Positions 1-8,830 of a DNA stretch of 64,000 nucleotides are shown piece by piece; position 1 is the first letter of the stretch, and each line of letters opens with the position of its first letter. A program made the position numbers and the translations under genes. The stretch spans positions 1,406,001 through 1,470,000 of the forward strand of contig NZ_CP152003.1 of NCBI RefSeq assembly GCF_038595065.1, given 5' to 3'. The DNA comes from Sutcliffiella sp. FSL R7-0096 (GTDB lineage: Bacteria > Bacillota > Bacilli > Bacillales > Bacillaceae_I). A model generated the notes under the pieces. The model saw only the letters and a list, made by a program, of their open reading frames with translations. It searched no databases and was not told the origin of the DNA.

Positions 1-299
1 GGGTTGAAGTAGTTGTGATGTTCTTCATAACCATTGAATAGAAAAGCATACATAGTAAACGATTCATCCTGCTTCAATTTGTGGAGCTTCATCTGCTGTT
101 TTTTCATGTCCATTTTTATTTGTTTAAGTTGAAGCTGGATTTTTCGCATGACATGGTCTATCAGCGTCAGGTAGGGTTCTTTTAATTTGATGCTGCTATC
201 TTTGATAATCGCTGTATCCCTTTCCAGAACAATAAGTAGCAAAGGAAGATAAATAGCCTGTTCAAACAGGTTTATTTGTTCTTTTGATAATCTGGTCAT
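1..299 (-). CDS. yhjD: YhjD-like conserved Bacillaceae protein (3' end cut by window edge)
   Basis: The reverse strand reads an open frame from an ATG at 299 to the window edge. It begins MTRLSKEQINLFEQAIYLPL and the visible 99 residues continue with a Lys/Gln-rich amphipathic stretch (QIKMDMKKQQMKLHKLK) and an EEHHNYFN motif. The start is preceded by TTTAGGAGGAAG, a strong ribosome binding site. The sequence pattern and the position next to yhjE and sipV match B. subtilis YhjD, a protein of about 120 residues with no assigned biochemical function. A LexA-type box lies between promoter and start, so DNA-damage control is likely. The C-terminus lies outside the window. Confidence 0.75.
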   Translation of the reverse strand, partial: MTRLSKEQINLFEQAIYLPLLLIVLERDTAIIKDSSIKLKEPYLTLIDHVMRKIQLQLKQIKMDMKKQQMKLHKLKQDESFTMYAFLFNGYEEHHNYFN

Positions 300-321
300 C
301 TAATCTTCCTCCTAAACACTA

Positions 322-335
322 AGAACGTTTGTTCG
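322..335 (-). promoter_or_regulatory. LexA (SOS) box
   Basis: The reverse strand reads CGAACAAACGTTCT, matching 13 of 14 positions of the Bacillus SOS consensus CGAACRNRYGTTYC. It overlaps the probable start of transcription of the yhjD-like gene, a good position for repression by LexA. Confidence 0.75.
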
Positions 336-342
336 TATTTAT

Positions 343-370
343 TTTATACCAAGAATCTAAAATTATGCAA
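343..370 (-). promoter_or_regulatory. Sigma-A promoter of yhjD-like gene
   Basis: On the reverse strand TTGCAT (365-370) and TATAAA (343-348) are separated by 16 bp and lie directly upstream of the yhjD-like gene. The LexA box at 322-335 falls where transcription would start. Confidence 0.6.
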
Positions 371-482
371 GCTACTTTTTAAACTCGTAAAAAAAAACGG
401 GTTTTTTATCTTTTTTAAAGGGGAATTATTTCATTTGTCGAAATAAGTAGAATGGAGAATTTTACATAAGGGAGAGATTAGA

Positions 483-2474
483 ATGGCAAAAAGAAAAATA
501 GAGTCAACCGATCTGTTTCGTTTAACATCTTTAACCGATCCACAGTGGGATAAACATTCCCGTAAGTATGCATTTGTTCAAACAACGATACATGAAGAAG
601 ATAATGAATATCGCTCCACCATTTACGTAGGCGATTTGGAGGGAAATGCAGTACCTTTTACAGCTGGTAAGGGACGAGCGACTAGTCCGAGATGGTCTCC
701 TGATGGCAGCAAGCTCGCTTTTGTTTCCAACCGGAACGAGAAAAGCCAGATTTATGTGATGCCCGTGAACGGCGGGGAAGCAGAGCAGGTTACCTTCTGT
801 AAGAATGGTGCAAGAGGGCCGGTCTGGTCACCATGCGGAACAAAAATTCTATTCAGTACTTCTGTGGAAGGTACGGAAGATCTGCATGCAACAAGCGATA
901 AAAAAGAGGAAAAGAAAAAACCGGAACCGCTTGTAGTGGAAAAAATGCGCTATAAATCGGATGCAAAAGGGTTTCTCGATAAGAAAAACGACCACCTTGC
1001 TTTATTGGATCTGAAAACAAAAGAAGTAAGCCTTCTTACGGAAGGAGATAGGGATTACGGCAGTCCTGCCTGGTCACCGGATGGAACAAAAATTACTTTT
1101 GTGGCAAATCTTGAAGAGAATCCGGATGTTTCCTTGGTCTCTGATGTTTATGTGATGGATCTTGAAACAAAACAGAAAAAAAAGATTACCCATAGCAACG
1201 GTTTCTTTTCCACTATCTCTTTCTCCCCAGATGGACAGTATCTTGGTTTCCTGGGACATGAAAAAGAATTCCAAAGTGCCACGTTGACACGTGTATGGGT
1301 AACACAACTTGCAACAGGTGAAACGCACTGTCTAACAGAGAACCTCGATGTGGAGGTCGGGGACGTGGCGATTGGCGATTTCCATTCGGGAAATGTGAAT
1401 CCTGGTCTTATGTGGGCGGAGGATAGTGAAGGTTTTTATTTTCTGATGAGTGACCAGGGGGGAACAGGTATCTACTTCGGTTCCTTGGATGGATCGATGT
1501 ATCCAATCCACCTTCCTGATGAGCATGTATATGCGGTGAGTATGCTGACTGACACGCATGAGGCGATTGTAGGTGTAAGTAACTCAACTGACCCAGGGGA
1601 ACTTTACCATCTTGATTTCAGATCACAATCAAGGAAGCAGCTGACAAATGTCAATGAAGCTTGGAAAGATGAAGTTGAGTTAAGTGTGGCAGAACCTATC
1701 CGCTACAAAGCACCTGATGGTTGGGATCTGCATGGGTGGATCATGAAACCTGCAGGATTTGAAGCGGGCAAAAAATACCCAACGATTCTTGAAGTGCATG
1801 GCGGTCCTCATGCCATGTATGCCAATACGTATTTCCATGAGTTCCAAACCTTGACGGCACAAGGGTTTGTCGTGTTATTCACTAACCCGCGTGGAAGTCA
1901 TGGCTATGGCCAGGAGTTTGTTGACGCCGTGCGCGGTGATTACGGAGGGAAAGATTATCTTGATGTGATGGCTGCGATGGATTATGCGCTTGACACATTC
2001 GATTTCATCGATAAAAACAATCTGGGAATAACAGGTGGCAGCTATGGCGGATTTATGACGAACTGGGCGGTAAGTCATACGGACCGGTTCAAAGCAGCCG
2101 TAACTCAACGATCTATCTCTAACTGGCTTAGCTTCTATGGTGTCAGTGACATCGGCTATTATTTCTCTGAGTGGGAAGTGAAAGGCGATATGGGAGACAA
2201 TGTGGAGAAGCTTTGGGAGCATTCCCCAATCAAATATGTGGCAGATGTGAATACGCCATTGCTAATCCTCCATGGGGAAAAAGATTATCGTTGTCCGGTC
2301 GAACAAGCGGAGCAGCTTTTCATCGCCCTGAAGAAACAAGGCAAAACGACAAAGCTAGTACGTTTCCCAGGTGCTAATCATGAACTATCAAGAAGTGGTG
2401 ACCCCGCATTACGCATTCACCGTTTAGAGCATATCAAGAACTGGTTTGTAGAGTATTTGGATGGCGTAAAGTAA
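483..2474 (+). CDS. yuxL: S9 family peptidase (YuxL-like acylaminoacyl/oligopeptidase)
   Basis: The 663-residue protein has the two-part layout of prolyl-oligopeptidase-family enzymes. The N-terminal half carries repeated WSPDG/FSPDG blades of a beta-propeller (about residues 60-270). The C-terminal half is an alpha/beta hydrolase. The nucleophile is Ser520 in GGSYGG, with Asp601 in HGEKDYRCP and His633 in GANHELS completing the triad; HGGPH supplies the oxyanion region. No signal peptide is seen, so it is cytoplasmic and probably clears short or N-acylated peptides. Length and motifs match B. subtilis YuxL (about 657 residues). GGGAGAG precedes the ATG. It is not part of the yhjD-yhjE backbone in B. 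subtilis, so it looks relocated or inserted here. Confidence 0.88.
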   Translation: MAKRKIESTDLFRLTSLTDPQWDKHSRKYAFVQTTIHEEDNEYRSTIYVGDLEGNAVPFTAGKGRATSPRWSPDGSKLAFVSNRNEKSQIYVMPVNGGEAEQVTFCKNGARGPVWSPCGTKILFSTSVEGTEDLHATSDKKEEKKKPEPLVVEKMRYKSDAKGFLDKKNDHLALLDLKTKEVSLLTEGDRDYGSPAWSPDGTKITFVANLEENPDVSLVSDVYVMDLETKQKKKITHSNGFFSTISFSPDGQYLGFLGHEKEFQSATLTRVWVTQLATGETHCLTENLDVEVGDVAIGDFHSGNVNPGLMWAEDSEGFYFLMSDQGGTGIYFGSLDGSMYPIHLPDEHVYAVSMLTDTHEAIVGVSNSTDPGELYHLDFRSQSRKQLTNVNEAWKDEVELSVAEPIRYKAPDGWDLHGWIMKPAGFEAGKKYPTILEVHGGPHAMYANTYFHEFQTLTAQGFVVLFTNPRGSHGYGQEFVDAVRGDYGGKDYLDVMAAMDYALDTFDFIDKNNLGITGGSYGGFMTNWAVSHTDRFKAAVTQRSISNWLSFYGVSDIGYYFSEWEVKGDMGDNVEKLWEHSPIKYVADVNTPLLILHGEKDYRCPVEQAEQLFIALKKQGKTTKLVRFPGANHELSRSGDPALRIHRLEHIKNWFVEYLDGVK

Positions 2475-2483
2475 TAGGTGGCA

Positions 2484-2518
2484 GACGGGGCTCTTCCTTT
2501 TGGGAGAGCTTCGTTTTC
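2484..2518 (+). terminator. Probable terminator after the S9 peptidase gene
   Basis: An imperfect hairpin (ACGGGGCTCTTCC / GGGAGAGCTTCGT) is followed by a short T run, ten bases after the stop codon. Confidence 0.5.
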
Positions 2519-2587
2519 TGAATAAGTTTTAATATAGTTCATTTAACATCCATTAATTTTGATATGAACAAGGAGGGAACAACCGAT

Positions 2588-2956
2588 ATGATTAAAGGAC
2601 TCGACCATATCGTATTATTTTGTAAAGACACGGAAAGCTCCAAGGAATGGTACAAAAGCGCAGGGTTCCAGTACTCACACGGATATGAAGGGATGCACTG
2701 GTTTCACATTGGTAGTGGACTGGTAATGCTTCATCCAGCCGATGTAACGAATCCAGGCATCACAGAAGTCCATGCAGCCGTCCAAGATGTGAAGGAATTA
2801 TTTGGCTATGTTCAAGAAAATGGACTCACTCCAATAGATCATCAAAATGGCAATGAGGTTCTTACTGAGCCTGTAACCCGTCCGTGGGGAGACATCCAAT
2901 TTGAACTTGAGGATCTTGATGGCCACCGCTGGGCGTTTACAGGGCGTGGAGAATAG
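2588..2956 (+). CDS. VOC (glyoxalase/bleomycin-resistance fold) protein
   Basis: This 122-residue protein has the vicinal-oxygen-chelate pattern: MIKGLDHIVLFCKDTESS at the N-terminus, a central GMHWFHIG strand, and a C-terminal PWGDIQFELEDLDGHRWAF. That is the paired beta-alpha-beta-beta-beta module of this superfamily. The likely metal ligands are His7 and a C-terminal Glu, but the substrate cannot be told. An upstream in-frame ATG at 2564 exists, but AAGGAGG at 2570-2577 sits at the right distance only for the ATG at 2588. The stop is four bases before the next gene, so the two are probably co-transcribed. Confidence 0.85.
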   Translation: MIKGLDHIVLFCKDTESSKEWYKSAGFQYSHGYEGMHWFHIGSGLVMLHPADVTNPGITEVHAAVQDVKELFGYVQENGLTPIDHQNGNEVLTEPVTRPWGDIQFELEDLDGHRWAFTGRGE

Positions 2957-2960
2957 GACA

Positions 2961-3875
2961 ATGATGAGTTTACCGCCTGATTATGTTCAAACAATAAAAA
3001 ACATACATAAAGAGAAAGGGGAGGCCTGGCTCAAAAAATTTGACGCATTGATTGACTATTGCGAGAGTAAATGGAAATTCAAGGTTCTCCAACCTTTTGA
3101 ACTCTCCTATAACTTTGTCGCTCCTGCCAAAAAGGAGGATGGTGGACAGGTCGTCTTGAAGCTCTCTGTCCCCAATAAGGAGTTCCATTCTGAAGTAGAA
3201 GCCTTAAGATATTTTGCTGGGGACGGAATGGTCCGAATCAACGACACTGAGGTTGAAAAAGGGATATTGATCTTAGAACGACTGACTCCAGGAGATACGC
3301 TTGCCACTCTCGAAGATGACATAGAAGCAACGGAAATCGCTGCTGCTATCATGGGGTCATTATGGATACGGGAAACACCAGGTTCGGATCTGCCTGAAAT
3401 AGAAGAAAGAGAGCGTAGCCTGTTGAACTTCCACAGGAAACACCCGACAGGAAAAGATCCCATTACACAAGAACTCCTTCAGAAAGCGATACAAACCTTC
3501 CATGGTCTGTTGGAGGAGAAAAAGCAGCGATATATCTTACATGGTGACCTACACCACTACAATATACTAAAGTCGGGATCATCATGGCTAGCCATCGATC
3601 CTAAAGGATTAGTAGGGGAACGGGAATACGATACGATTCAATTTCTTTTAAATAAACTCCCTGAGGAAAACATAGAACCGATTCTCTCGAGGAGAATCGA
3701 TATTTTAGTCGAAAAACTGCAACTTGATGAAAAAAGAATCCTGGCCTGGGGATTTGCGCATGGTGTACTTTCCACTTGCTGGTCGCTTGAGGATGGAGAA
3801 GAATACAATATCCCATTTTATAAGAGCATCTTTATATTTGAGAAATTGCATAAGGAAAGGTATGGATCGTTTTAA
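2961..3875 (+). CDS. APH-type small-molecule kinase (aminoglycoside/hydroxyurea kinase family)
   Basis: A 304-residue protein with the C-terminal kinase motifs of the aminoglycoside phosphotransferase superfamily: a Brenner motif HGDLHHYN with Asp196 and Asn201, and Asp213 in IDPKG for metal binding. The IDPKG form and the overall length fit the aminoglycoside/hydroxyurea 6-kinase branch, where IDPKG replaces the usual DxD. Substrate is unknown; members phosphorylate streptomycin-like or other hydroxyl compounds, and chromosomal Bacillus copies are often uncharacterised. The start is the ATG at 2961, just after GGAGAATAGGAC; a longer frame beginning at 2901 would run through the VOC gene. Translational coupling with the VOC gene is likely. 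Confidence 0.8.
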   Translation: MMSLPPDYVQTIKNIHKEKGEAWLKKFDALIDYCESKWKFKVLQPFELSYNFVAPAKKEDGGQVVLKLSVPNKEFHSEVEALRYFAGDGMVRINDTEVEKGILILERLTPGDTLATLEDDIEATEIAAAIMGSLWIRETPGSDLPEIEERERSLLNFHRKHPTGKDPITQELLQKAIQTFHGLLEEKKQRYILHGDLHHYNILKSGSSWLAIDPKGLVGEREYDTIQFLLNKLPEENIEPILSRRIDILVEKLQLDEKRILAWGFAHGVLSTCWSLEDGEEYNIPFYKSIFIFEKLHKERYGSF

Positions 3876-3890
3876 GAAAGGCTCTTTTCT

Positions 3891-4079
3891 TAAGGCTCTT
3901 TTCTCAAAGATTGTTGCTATTCACTAGTAAAAAGTCGGCAATTGGACTTTTTACAGCTTGGATACTCTCGATATGCATGAAATATAAATAGTGTTCCAGC
4001 GAAAAGAGCACGACAGTAAGTAATATTACGGATGGTTTAAAAATACGTAATATCCCCAAAGTTTACGAAAACAGCCTTT
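3891..4079 (+). repeat. MITE-like dispersed repeat, copy 1
   Basis: A non-coding element of about 189 bp. It begins AAGGCTCTTTTCTCAAAG and ends with a degenerate inverted copy of that sequence (TTTACGAAAACAGCCTT). Inside are an AAAAAGTC/GGACTTTTT hairpin and an AAAAGAGCACGAC block. Two more full copies lie at 43580-43765 (reverse) and 44212-44400. It fills most of the gap between the kinase gene and yhjE. Confidence 0.75.
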
Positions 4080-4122
4080 CTTAAAGATTATTGCTACTCA
4101 CTACTAAAAAGTGGCCAATCGT
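4080..4122 (+). repeat. Truncated tandem copy of the MITE-like repeat
   Basis: TTAAAGATTATTGCTACTCA followed by CTACTAAAAAGTGGCCAATCG repeats the first 40 or so bases of the element at 3891. It abuts that element's right end. Confidence 0.6.
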
Positions 4123-4229
4123 ACAGTGAAAAATAGATTCTTTTAAATTTGAAGTTATTTATTGGGTGATTAAAGGAATAACTAGTACAATAGAGAGAGA
4201 ATGATTTGCACAGAAGTGGAGATAGCATA

Positions 4230-4835
4230 ATGGAATTTATCGAATATATAAAGGATTTACTGACAATGGAGAATCTACTTGGGCTTTTGGAGGAATATCA
4301 ATCATTTGGTATGCTTCCTGGCTTTTTGTTGGTGGTACTGGAAGCATTTCTGCCCTTTTTACCACTGATTGTTATCGTCATGGCTAATGCTGCTGCTTTT
4401 GGACTCTGGATGGGTTTTTTGATTTCATGGGCGGGTTCCGTGGTGGGAGCGGTGATTGTTTACTATTTTGTACATAAGCTAAAGAGAAGCCGCCGGATAC
4501 AGGCCTTGCTCAGAAAAGAAAAAATCAGGAAAACGATGTCCTGGATAGAACGCCATGGATTCGGTCCTATTTTCTTTTTGCTATGTTTCCCTTTTACACC
4601 ATCGTTTTTGATCAACGTGGTCGCAGGACTTTCCAAGATAAAATTCTATCAATTTTTCCTTGCACTGGTAGCTGGGAAAATGGTCATGATTTTCACCATC
4701 AGCTATATTGGTTATGACCTTTTATCCTTCATAAGGGCCCCTATCAAGACGGCAATTGCCATTACCATCATGCTTGTGTTGTGGTTCATTGGGAAAAAAG
4801 TAGAGCTTCGTCTACAGCTGTCAGGGGATAAATAA
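4230..4835 (+). CDS. yhjE: YhjE, DedA/SNARE-associated family membrane protein
   Basis: A 201-residue integral membrane protein with several hydrophobic segments. It carries the DedA/TVP38 signature region: a glycine-containing re-entrant motif around FGLWMGFLISWAGSVVGA, a basic loop (KLKRSRR), and FPFTPSFLINVVAGLSKI. Family members are linked to lipid scrambling and envelope homeostasis; the role of YhjE itself is unknown. A TTG at 4206 is in frame, but GTGGAG at 4216-4221 directs initiation to the ATG at 4230. Position between yhjD and sipV is as in B. subtilis. Confidence 0.87.
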   Translation: MEFIEYIKDLLTMENLLGLLEEYQSFGMLPGFLLVVLEAFLPFLPLIVIVMANAAAFGLWMGFLISWAGSVVGAVIVYYFVHKLKRSRRIQALLRKEKIRKTMSWIERHGFGPIFFLLCFPFTPSFLINVVAGLSKIKFYQFFLALVAGKMVMIFTISYIGYDLLSFIRAPIKTAIAITIMLVLWFIGKKVELRLQLSGDK

Positions 4836-4917
4836 AGATTTATTTGTAAGAATTCAGTATATTGTGATAATATTAAAGTACTAAAGTCCTATTAGATAGA
4901 AATTCGGGGGTTATGAC

Positions 4918-5475
4918 TTGGAAGAAAAGATCACAAAACGTAAATCGGCAATGAAGTGGTTGATTGTCTCATTCCTTTTGGTCCTTATGGTTCGTGCACT
5001 TTTCTTTTCTAATTATATTGTGGAAGGTCATTCCATGAACCCAACCTTGGAACAGGGAAATTTCCTTATGGTCAATAAAATGGTCTACTCCTTTACCAAG
5101 CCGGAACGTTTTGATGTAGTAGTATTTCAACAGGAAAATGCCGAGTACAATTATGTGAAAAGAGTGATTGGTCTTCCGGGAGACCAGATAGAATATAAGC
5201 AGGATATGCTATATGTAAATGGTAATCTTGTGATGGAGCCGTTTATCCGCTCCGATCATTTAAAGGTATTCGGCGGGAATTTCACCGGAGACTTTTCTCT
5301 TGAAGAGATCACGGGGCAAAATGAGGTACCAAAAGGGCATGTTTTCGTAATAGGTGACAACAGGCTCAATAGCTTGGATAGCAGGCACTTCGGTTTTGTG
5401 AAAATAGAGAACATTGTTGGAAAGGTCCATGTCCGTTATTGGCCGTTTGATGAATTTAATACAACTTTCAAGTAA
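4918..5475 (+). CDS. sipV: Type I signal peptidase (SipV-like)
   Basis: A 185-residue type I signal peptidase that cleaves signal peptides of exported proteins on the outer face of the membrane. After a basic N-terminus there is one membrane anchor (about 12-31). The catalytic Ser39 lies in GHSMNPTL and the general-base Lys81 in YVKRVIGLPGD. A C-terminal GDNRLNSLDSRHFG box completes the family signature. The start is TTG at 4918 after a GGGGG ribosome binding site; no ATG is as well placed. The position after yhjE matches sipV, though length is closer to SipS/SipT, so the exact paralogue name is by synteny. Confidence 0.88.
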   Translation: MEEKITKRKSAMKWLIVSFLLVLMVRALFFSNYIVEGHSMNPTLEQGNFLMVNKMVYSFTKPERFDVVVFQQENAEYNYVKRVIGLPGDQIEYKQDMLYVNGNLVMEPFIRSDHLKVFGGNFTGDFSLEEITGQNEVPKGHVFVIGDNRLNSLDSRHFGFVKIENIVGKVHVRYWPFDEFNTTFK

Positions 5476-5508
5476 AGAACAGCTTTTGTGTAGAAAGCTG
5501 TTCTTTTT
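5475..5508 (+). terminator. Terminator of sipV
   Basis: The hairpin AAGAACAGCTTT / AAAGCTGTTCTT is followed by TTTTT immediately after the sipV stop codon. Confidence 0.85.
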
Positions 5509-5574
5509 AGTGATATTGGAAGTGTAAATTATTATAATTGAATTAAGAAGATTCTGAAAAAAGGAGGCGGGTTA

Positions 5575-8500
5575 ATGAATTCACAAGATACTATTTTGCA
5601 AACCAAAATTACGGCACCAACTGTCAAGGAGTATGTCCTTAGGAGAGCTAAGATTGCAAGAAAACTGAAAGCGGTTACTAATTTCGGTGTCACAATGGTC
5701 CACTCTGGGCCTGGGTATGGAAAAAGTACCATTGTAGCTTCATTTGTACCTGCGTTTGATGCTGTTACGTGTTGGTATACCGCAACAGAACTTGATGATG
5801 AGTTAATTCCCTTTCTTAGATATGTTATCCACTCCATTAGAAACGCAAAGGGTGAGTTTGGCGAAAATCTATTACATTTCCTTGATAGAATGGACAGGTA
5901 TATCCGAGAGGAAGAAGTTCAAGACTTTTGTTCCTTATTTATTAATGAAATAGCCAAGAGCCAAAATCCTCTCATTCTAATAATTGATGACTTTCATTTT
6001 GTCCAGAACAATACAGAAATTATTATATGGTTCCATTGGTTATTGCATCATATCCCAAACAATCTCCATTTACTATTAATAACCAGGCAAAGGCCTGATT
6101 GGGAAATGGTTACAGCGATGAAAGTGAAAAATGAGCTTATGGAAATAACGGAGGACGATCTTAAATTCTCCAAAGACGAAGTGGAGGTTCTCCTACAAGA
6201 TGTTTACATGCTGGATGTAAGCACAGAGGATATAGAACTGATTTATTCTTTGTCAGAGGGGTGGGTCATGGCATTAGGCTTATTGAGTCAGCGCCTTGTA
6301 GAGCAAACATCAACAGATGTACTGTTCATGACTCAAGGAACATTGGAAGATTTGTTCAAATATTTGGCTACAGAGGTGTTCATGAAACAGACACCTATGG
6401 TACAGCAATTTCTAGAACAGACATCCATATTGGATGTGCTTAGCGGGGAGATATGTGATGAAGTTCTTGGGATCAATGGTTCCAATTACATGCTGCAATC
6501 CTTGACAGAACGTCACCTGTTCATCACCGTCAATGGAAGGGATCGTTATCGCTATCATGCCCTGTTCAAAGAGTTCCTGGAAAGAAGACTTAAAGTACAA
6601 GAGCAACAATACATGCAATTGCATAAGCGATGTGCAAGATGGTATATGAAGCAAAGGGATGTTCTCCCTGCCATTGCGCACTTTGAAAAAATAAATGATT
6701 ATTCAGCTATCGGAGCGCTGATTCATGAACACGGGGTACAACTTCTGGAACAGGGGCAGCTTTCCTATGTATTGGAAAAACTGCTCAAAGTAAATGTTCA
6801 TACTAAAGATAGATATTATATGCTGTGGTATATTCAAGGCGAGATCCTGCGCTATCGCTGTCAATATGAAGAGTCAGAAGCAGCGTATAAAAAAGGTCTG
6901 GAAGCTGACAGGATATCTGGTGATTCACTTGTGATCATAAGGTCCCTAAAAGGAATTGCTAAAATTTATTTGGATACTATCCAACCAATTAAGGCCGAGA
7001 GAGTACTATCAGAGGCGATTAAAATGCTGGAAACCTGTCCTATTGAAAAAACTGAAGAAAATCAACTTTATGCGATTATGGCAGAAAACCTTTTAAATGC
7101 CGGACATGCAGGGAAAGCACTGGAATGGTTTGAAAAGCTGGATACAGTTTATAAACAGGAGAAGGCAGGGAACTTGGAAGCCAGGATCTTGTTGCGTTCT
7201 GGAAACTTACAGATGGCGAAGAAACTTTTACTGAACAAGAAAAAAGGAGAGACTGATGGGGCGCTGCCGCAATCACACCGAGAGACAGATCTTCTATTAT
7301 CGCTTGTGGAAGCATTTATCGGCAATGGAGATCATGCAAAGGTACTGGCTGATGCAGGGATTAAACAAGGAATTAAACTTCAAGCACCCTTTGTGGAAGC
7401 GTGTGGCTGGATACGTCTTGGACATGCCGTACAGTTGATGGAGATATACGATAGTGTTCTTGCAAAGGACTGTTATCAGACTGCACTGGAGATAATGGAA
7501 GAGTTGAATGTTTCTAGAGGGAAGGCAGAAGCAAACATGGGGCTGTGTATTTTATATACATACCAGGGAGCCTATGAGAAAGCCATTCTATGCGGGGAAG
7601 AGGCGTTGAAAGAAACCGAAGAGGTAAATGACAATTGGCTATCAGGCCTCATCTATCTCGCAATGAAAATTGCTTCCATTCAAACTAGTAAGTGGGAAAG
7701 AGTAGAATTTTATGGCCTTCGTGCAAGTAAACTTTTGCGTAAGTGTGGAGACAAGTATGCAGAAATGCTGCTGAATTTATGGGAATCCATTTATCATTAT
7801 GAACGCCAAGAGTGGAATGGTTTCACCAATTCCATCAATTCATTTTTGAATTCCTTACAAACAGGAAACTATGAATTTATCCTATTTAATCGAACCACTT
7901 TTGGGCCAAGTGACCTTCAACGGTTTACTCCACTTCTTATGGAAGCGCAAAATAGGGGGATCCAGCGGGAATATGTCACATCCTTGTTAAATGAGCTAGG
8001 CTTCTCAAATGTTCAGAACCATCCTGGTTACACCTTGAAAATCCAAGCGTTGGGTAGTTTCAGGGTCTGGTTGGGTCAAAAGGAAGTGGATGCGAAAGAC
8101 TGGCAGCGTGTAAAGGCAAAAGAACTGCTGGAGTTTTTCGTTACAAAAAGAAACAAGCATGTAGTACGGGATGAAATTTTTTCGGCATTGTGGCCAAATG
8201 TACCGGAAAAATCCATGATAAGGGATTTTAAGGTGGCCTTGAATGCCTTGAACAATGCTTTAGAACCTGAAAGGAAGGCAAGAACAGAGCCTTTCTTTAT
8301 TCAAAGAGAAGGAAATTCCTACGGTTTAAGCTCTAATAGTGGGTATATAGTAGATGCTATTGAATTTGAATCATTTGCATCTGCAGGGCTGGAAGAACAG
8401 GATCCAGCTAAGGCACAATCATTTTTGGAAAAAGCGTTGGCTTTATATAAAGGAGACTTTCTTCCTGACCAAAAGTATGCGGATTGGTGTCTGAATGAGA

Positions 8501-8793
8501 GGGAACGTCTTTTAGTCTACTATTTGCGATGCAGTGAAAAGCTTGCTCAGCTCTTAGTAGCACGAAAAGAATATGACACCGCCATACAGTGGTGCGAGAG
8601 GGTAATTGAAAAGGATCCCACTTGGGAAGAGGCCTATCGCCTGCTGATGTTTTGTTATTATCAAAAGAACAATCGGTCACAAGCAATGAAATGGTTTGCT
8701 AAGTGCAAGCAGTATTTAGAAAGTGAGCTCGGTGTAGAGCCGATGTTTTCTACGAAGCAGATGTACGATATGGTATTAGGAAAAGCAAATTAA
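5575..8793 (+). CDS. Large transcriptional regulator: MalT-like ATPase, TPR, wHTH and BTAD domains
   Basis: A 1072-residue regulator. The N-terminus is a MalT-type signal-transduction ATPase: P-loop GPGYGKST (45-52) and Walker B LILIIDDFHFV (about 133-143). A long helical TPR-like middle follows (about 350-800). The C-terminus starts near residue 823 with a winged-helix DNA-binding domain (LEFFVTKRNKHVVRDEIFSALWP), then a bacterial transcriptional activator domain (BTAD, about 920-1070). The wHTH-BTAD pair is that of SARP activators. It is monocistronic, preceded by AAAGGAGGCGGG and followed by its own terminator, directly upstream of the ABC operon. I infer that it activates that operon and the acyl-CoA ligase gene through the shared TGTAACC repeats. 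The effector is unknown. Confidence 0.88.
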   Translation: MNSQDTILQTKITAPTVKEYVLRRAKIARKLKAVTNFGVTMVHSGPGYGKSTIVASFVPAFDAVTCWYTATELDDELIPFLRYVIHSIRNAKGEFGENLLHFLDRMDRYIREEEVQDFCSLFINEIAKSQNPLILIIDDFHFVQNNTEIIIWFHWLLHHIPNNLHLLLITRQRPDWEMVTAMKVKNELMEITEDDLKFSKDEVEVLLQDVYMLDVSTEDIELIYSLSEGWVMALGLLSQRLVEQTSTDVLFMTQGTLEDLFKYLATEVFMKQTPMVQQFLEQTSILDVLSGEICDEVLGINGSNYMLQSLTERHLFITVNGRDRYRYHALFKEFLERRLKVQEQQYMQLHKRCARWYMKQRDVLPAIAHFEKINDYSAIGALIHEHGVQLLEQGQLSYVLEKLLKVNVHTKDRYYMLWYIQGEILRYRCQYEESEAAYKKGLEADRISGDSLVIIRSLKGIAKIYLDTIQPIKAERVLSEAIKMLETCPIEKTEENQLYAIMAENLLNAGHAGKALEWFEKLDTVYKQEKAGNLEARILLRSGNLQMAKKLLLNKKKGETDGALPQSHRETDLLLSLVEAFIGNGDHAKVLADAGIKQGIKLQAPFVEACGWIRLGHAVQLMEIYDSVLAKDCYQTALEIMEELNVSRGKAEANMGLCILYTYQGAYEKAILCGEEALKETEEVNDNWLSGLIYLAMKIASIQTSKWERVEFYGLRASKLLRKCGDKYAEMLLNLWESIYHYERQEWNGFTNSINSFLNSLQTGNYEFILFNRTTFGPSDLQRFTPLLMEAQNRGIQREYVTSLLNELGFSNVQNHPGYTLKIQALGSFRVWLGQKEVDAKDWQRVKAKELLEFFVTKRNKHVVRDEIFSALWPNVPEKSMIRDFKVALNALNNALEPERKARTEPFFIQREGNSYGLSSNSGYIVDAIEFESFASAGLEEQDPAKAQSFLEKALALYKGDFLPDQKYADWCLNERERLLVYYLRCSEKLAQLLVARKEYDTAIQWCERVIEKDPTWEEAYRLLMFCYYQKNNRSQAMKWFAKCKQYLESELGVEPMFSTKQMYDMVLGKAN

Positions 8794-8826
8794 ACTCCGC
8801 CAGGATGGTGGGGTTTATTTTTTTCT
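8792..8826 (+). terminator. Terminator of the BTAD regulator gene
   Basis: The stem AAACTCCGCCA / TGGTGGGGTTT is followed by a T-rich tail just after the stop codon. Confidence 0.75.
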
Positions 8827-8830
8827 TACT

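Noticed and set aside
1875-2222. 115-codon reverse frame inside the S9 peptidase gene
   Set aside because: Shadow of a clear conserved gene; no ribosome binding site or family features.
5523-5541. TGTAAAT half-site and TATAAT before the BTAD regulator gene
   Set aside because: Only one degenerate heptamer, with no second copy 11 bp away, so autoregulation is not supported.
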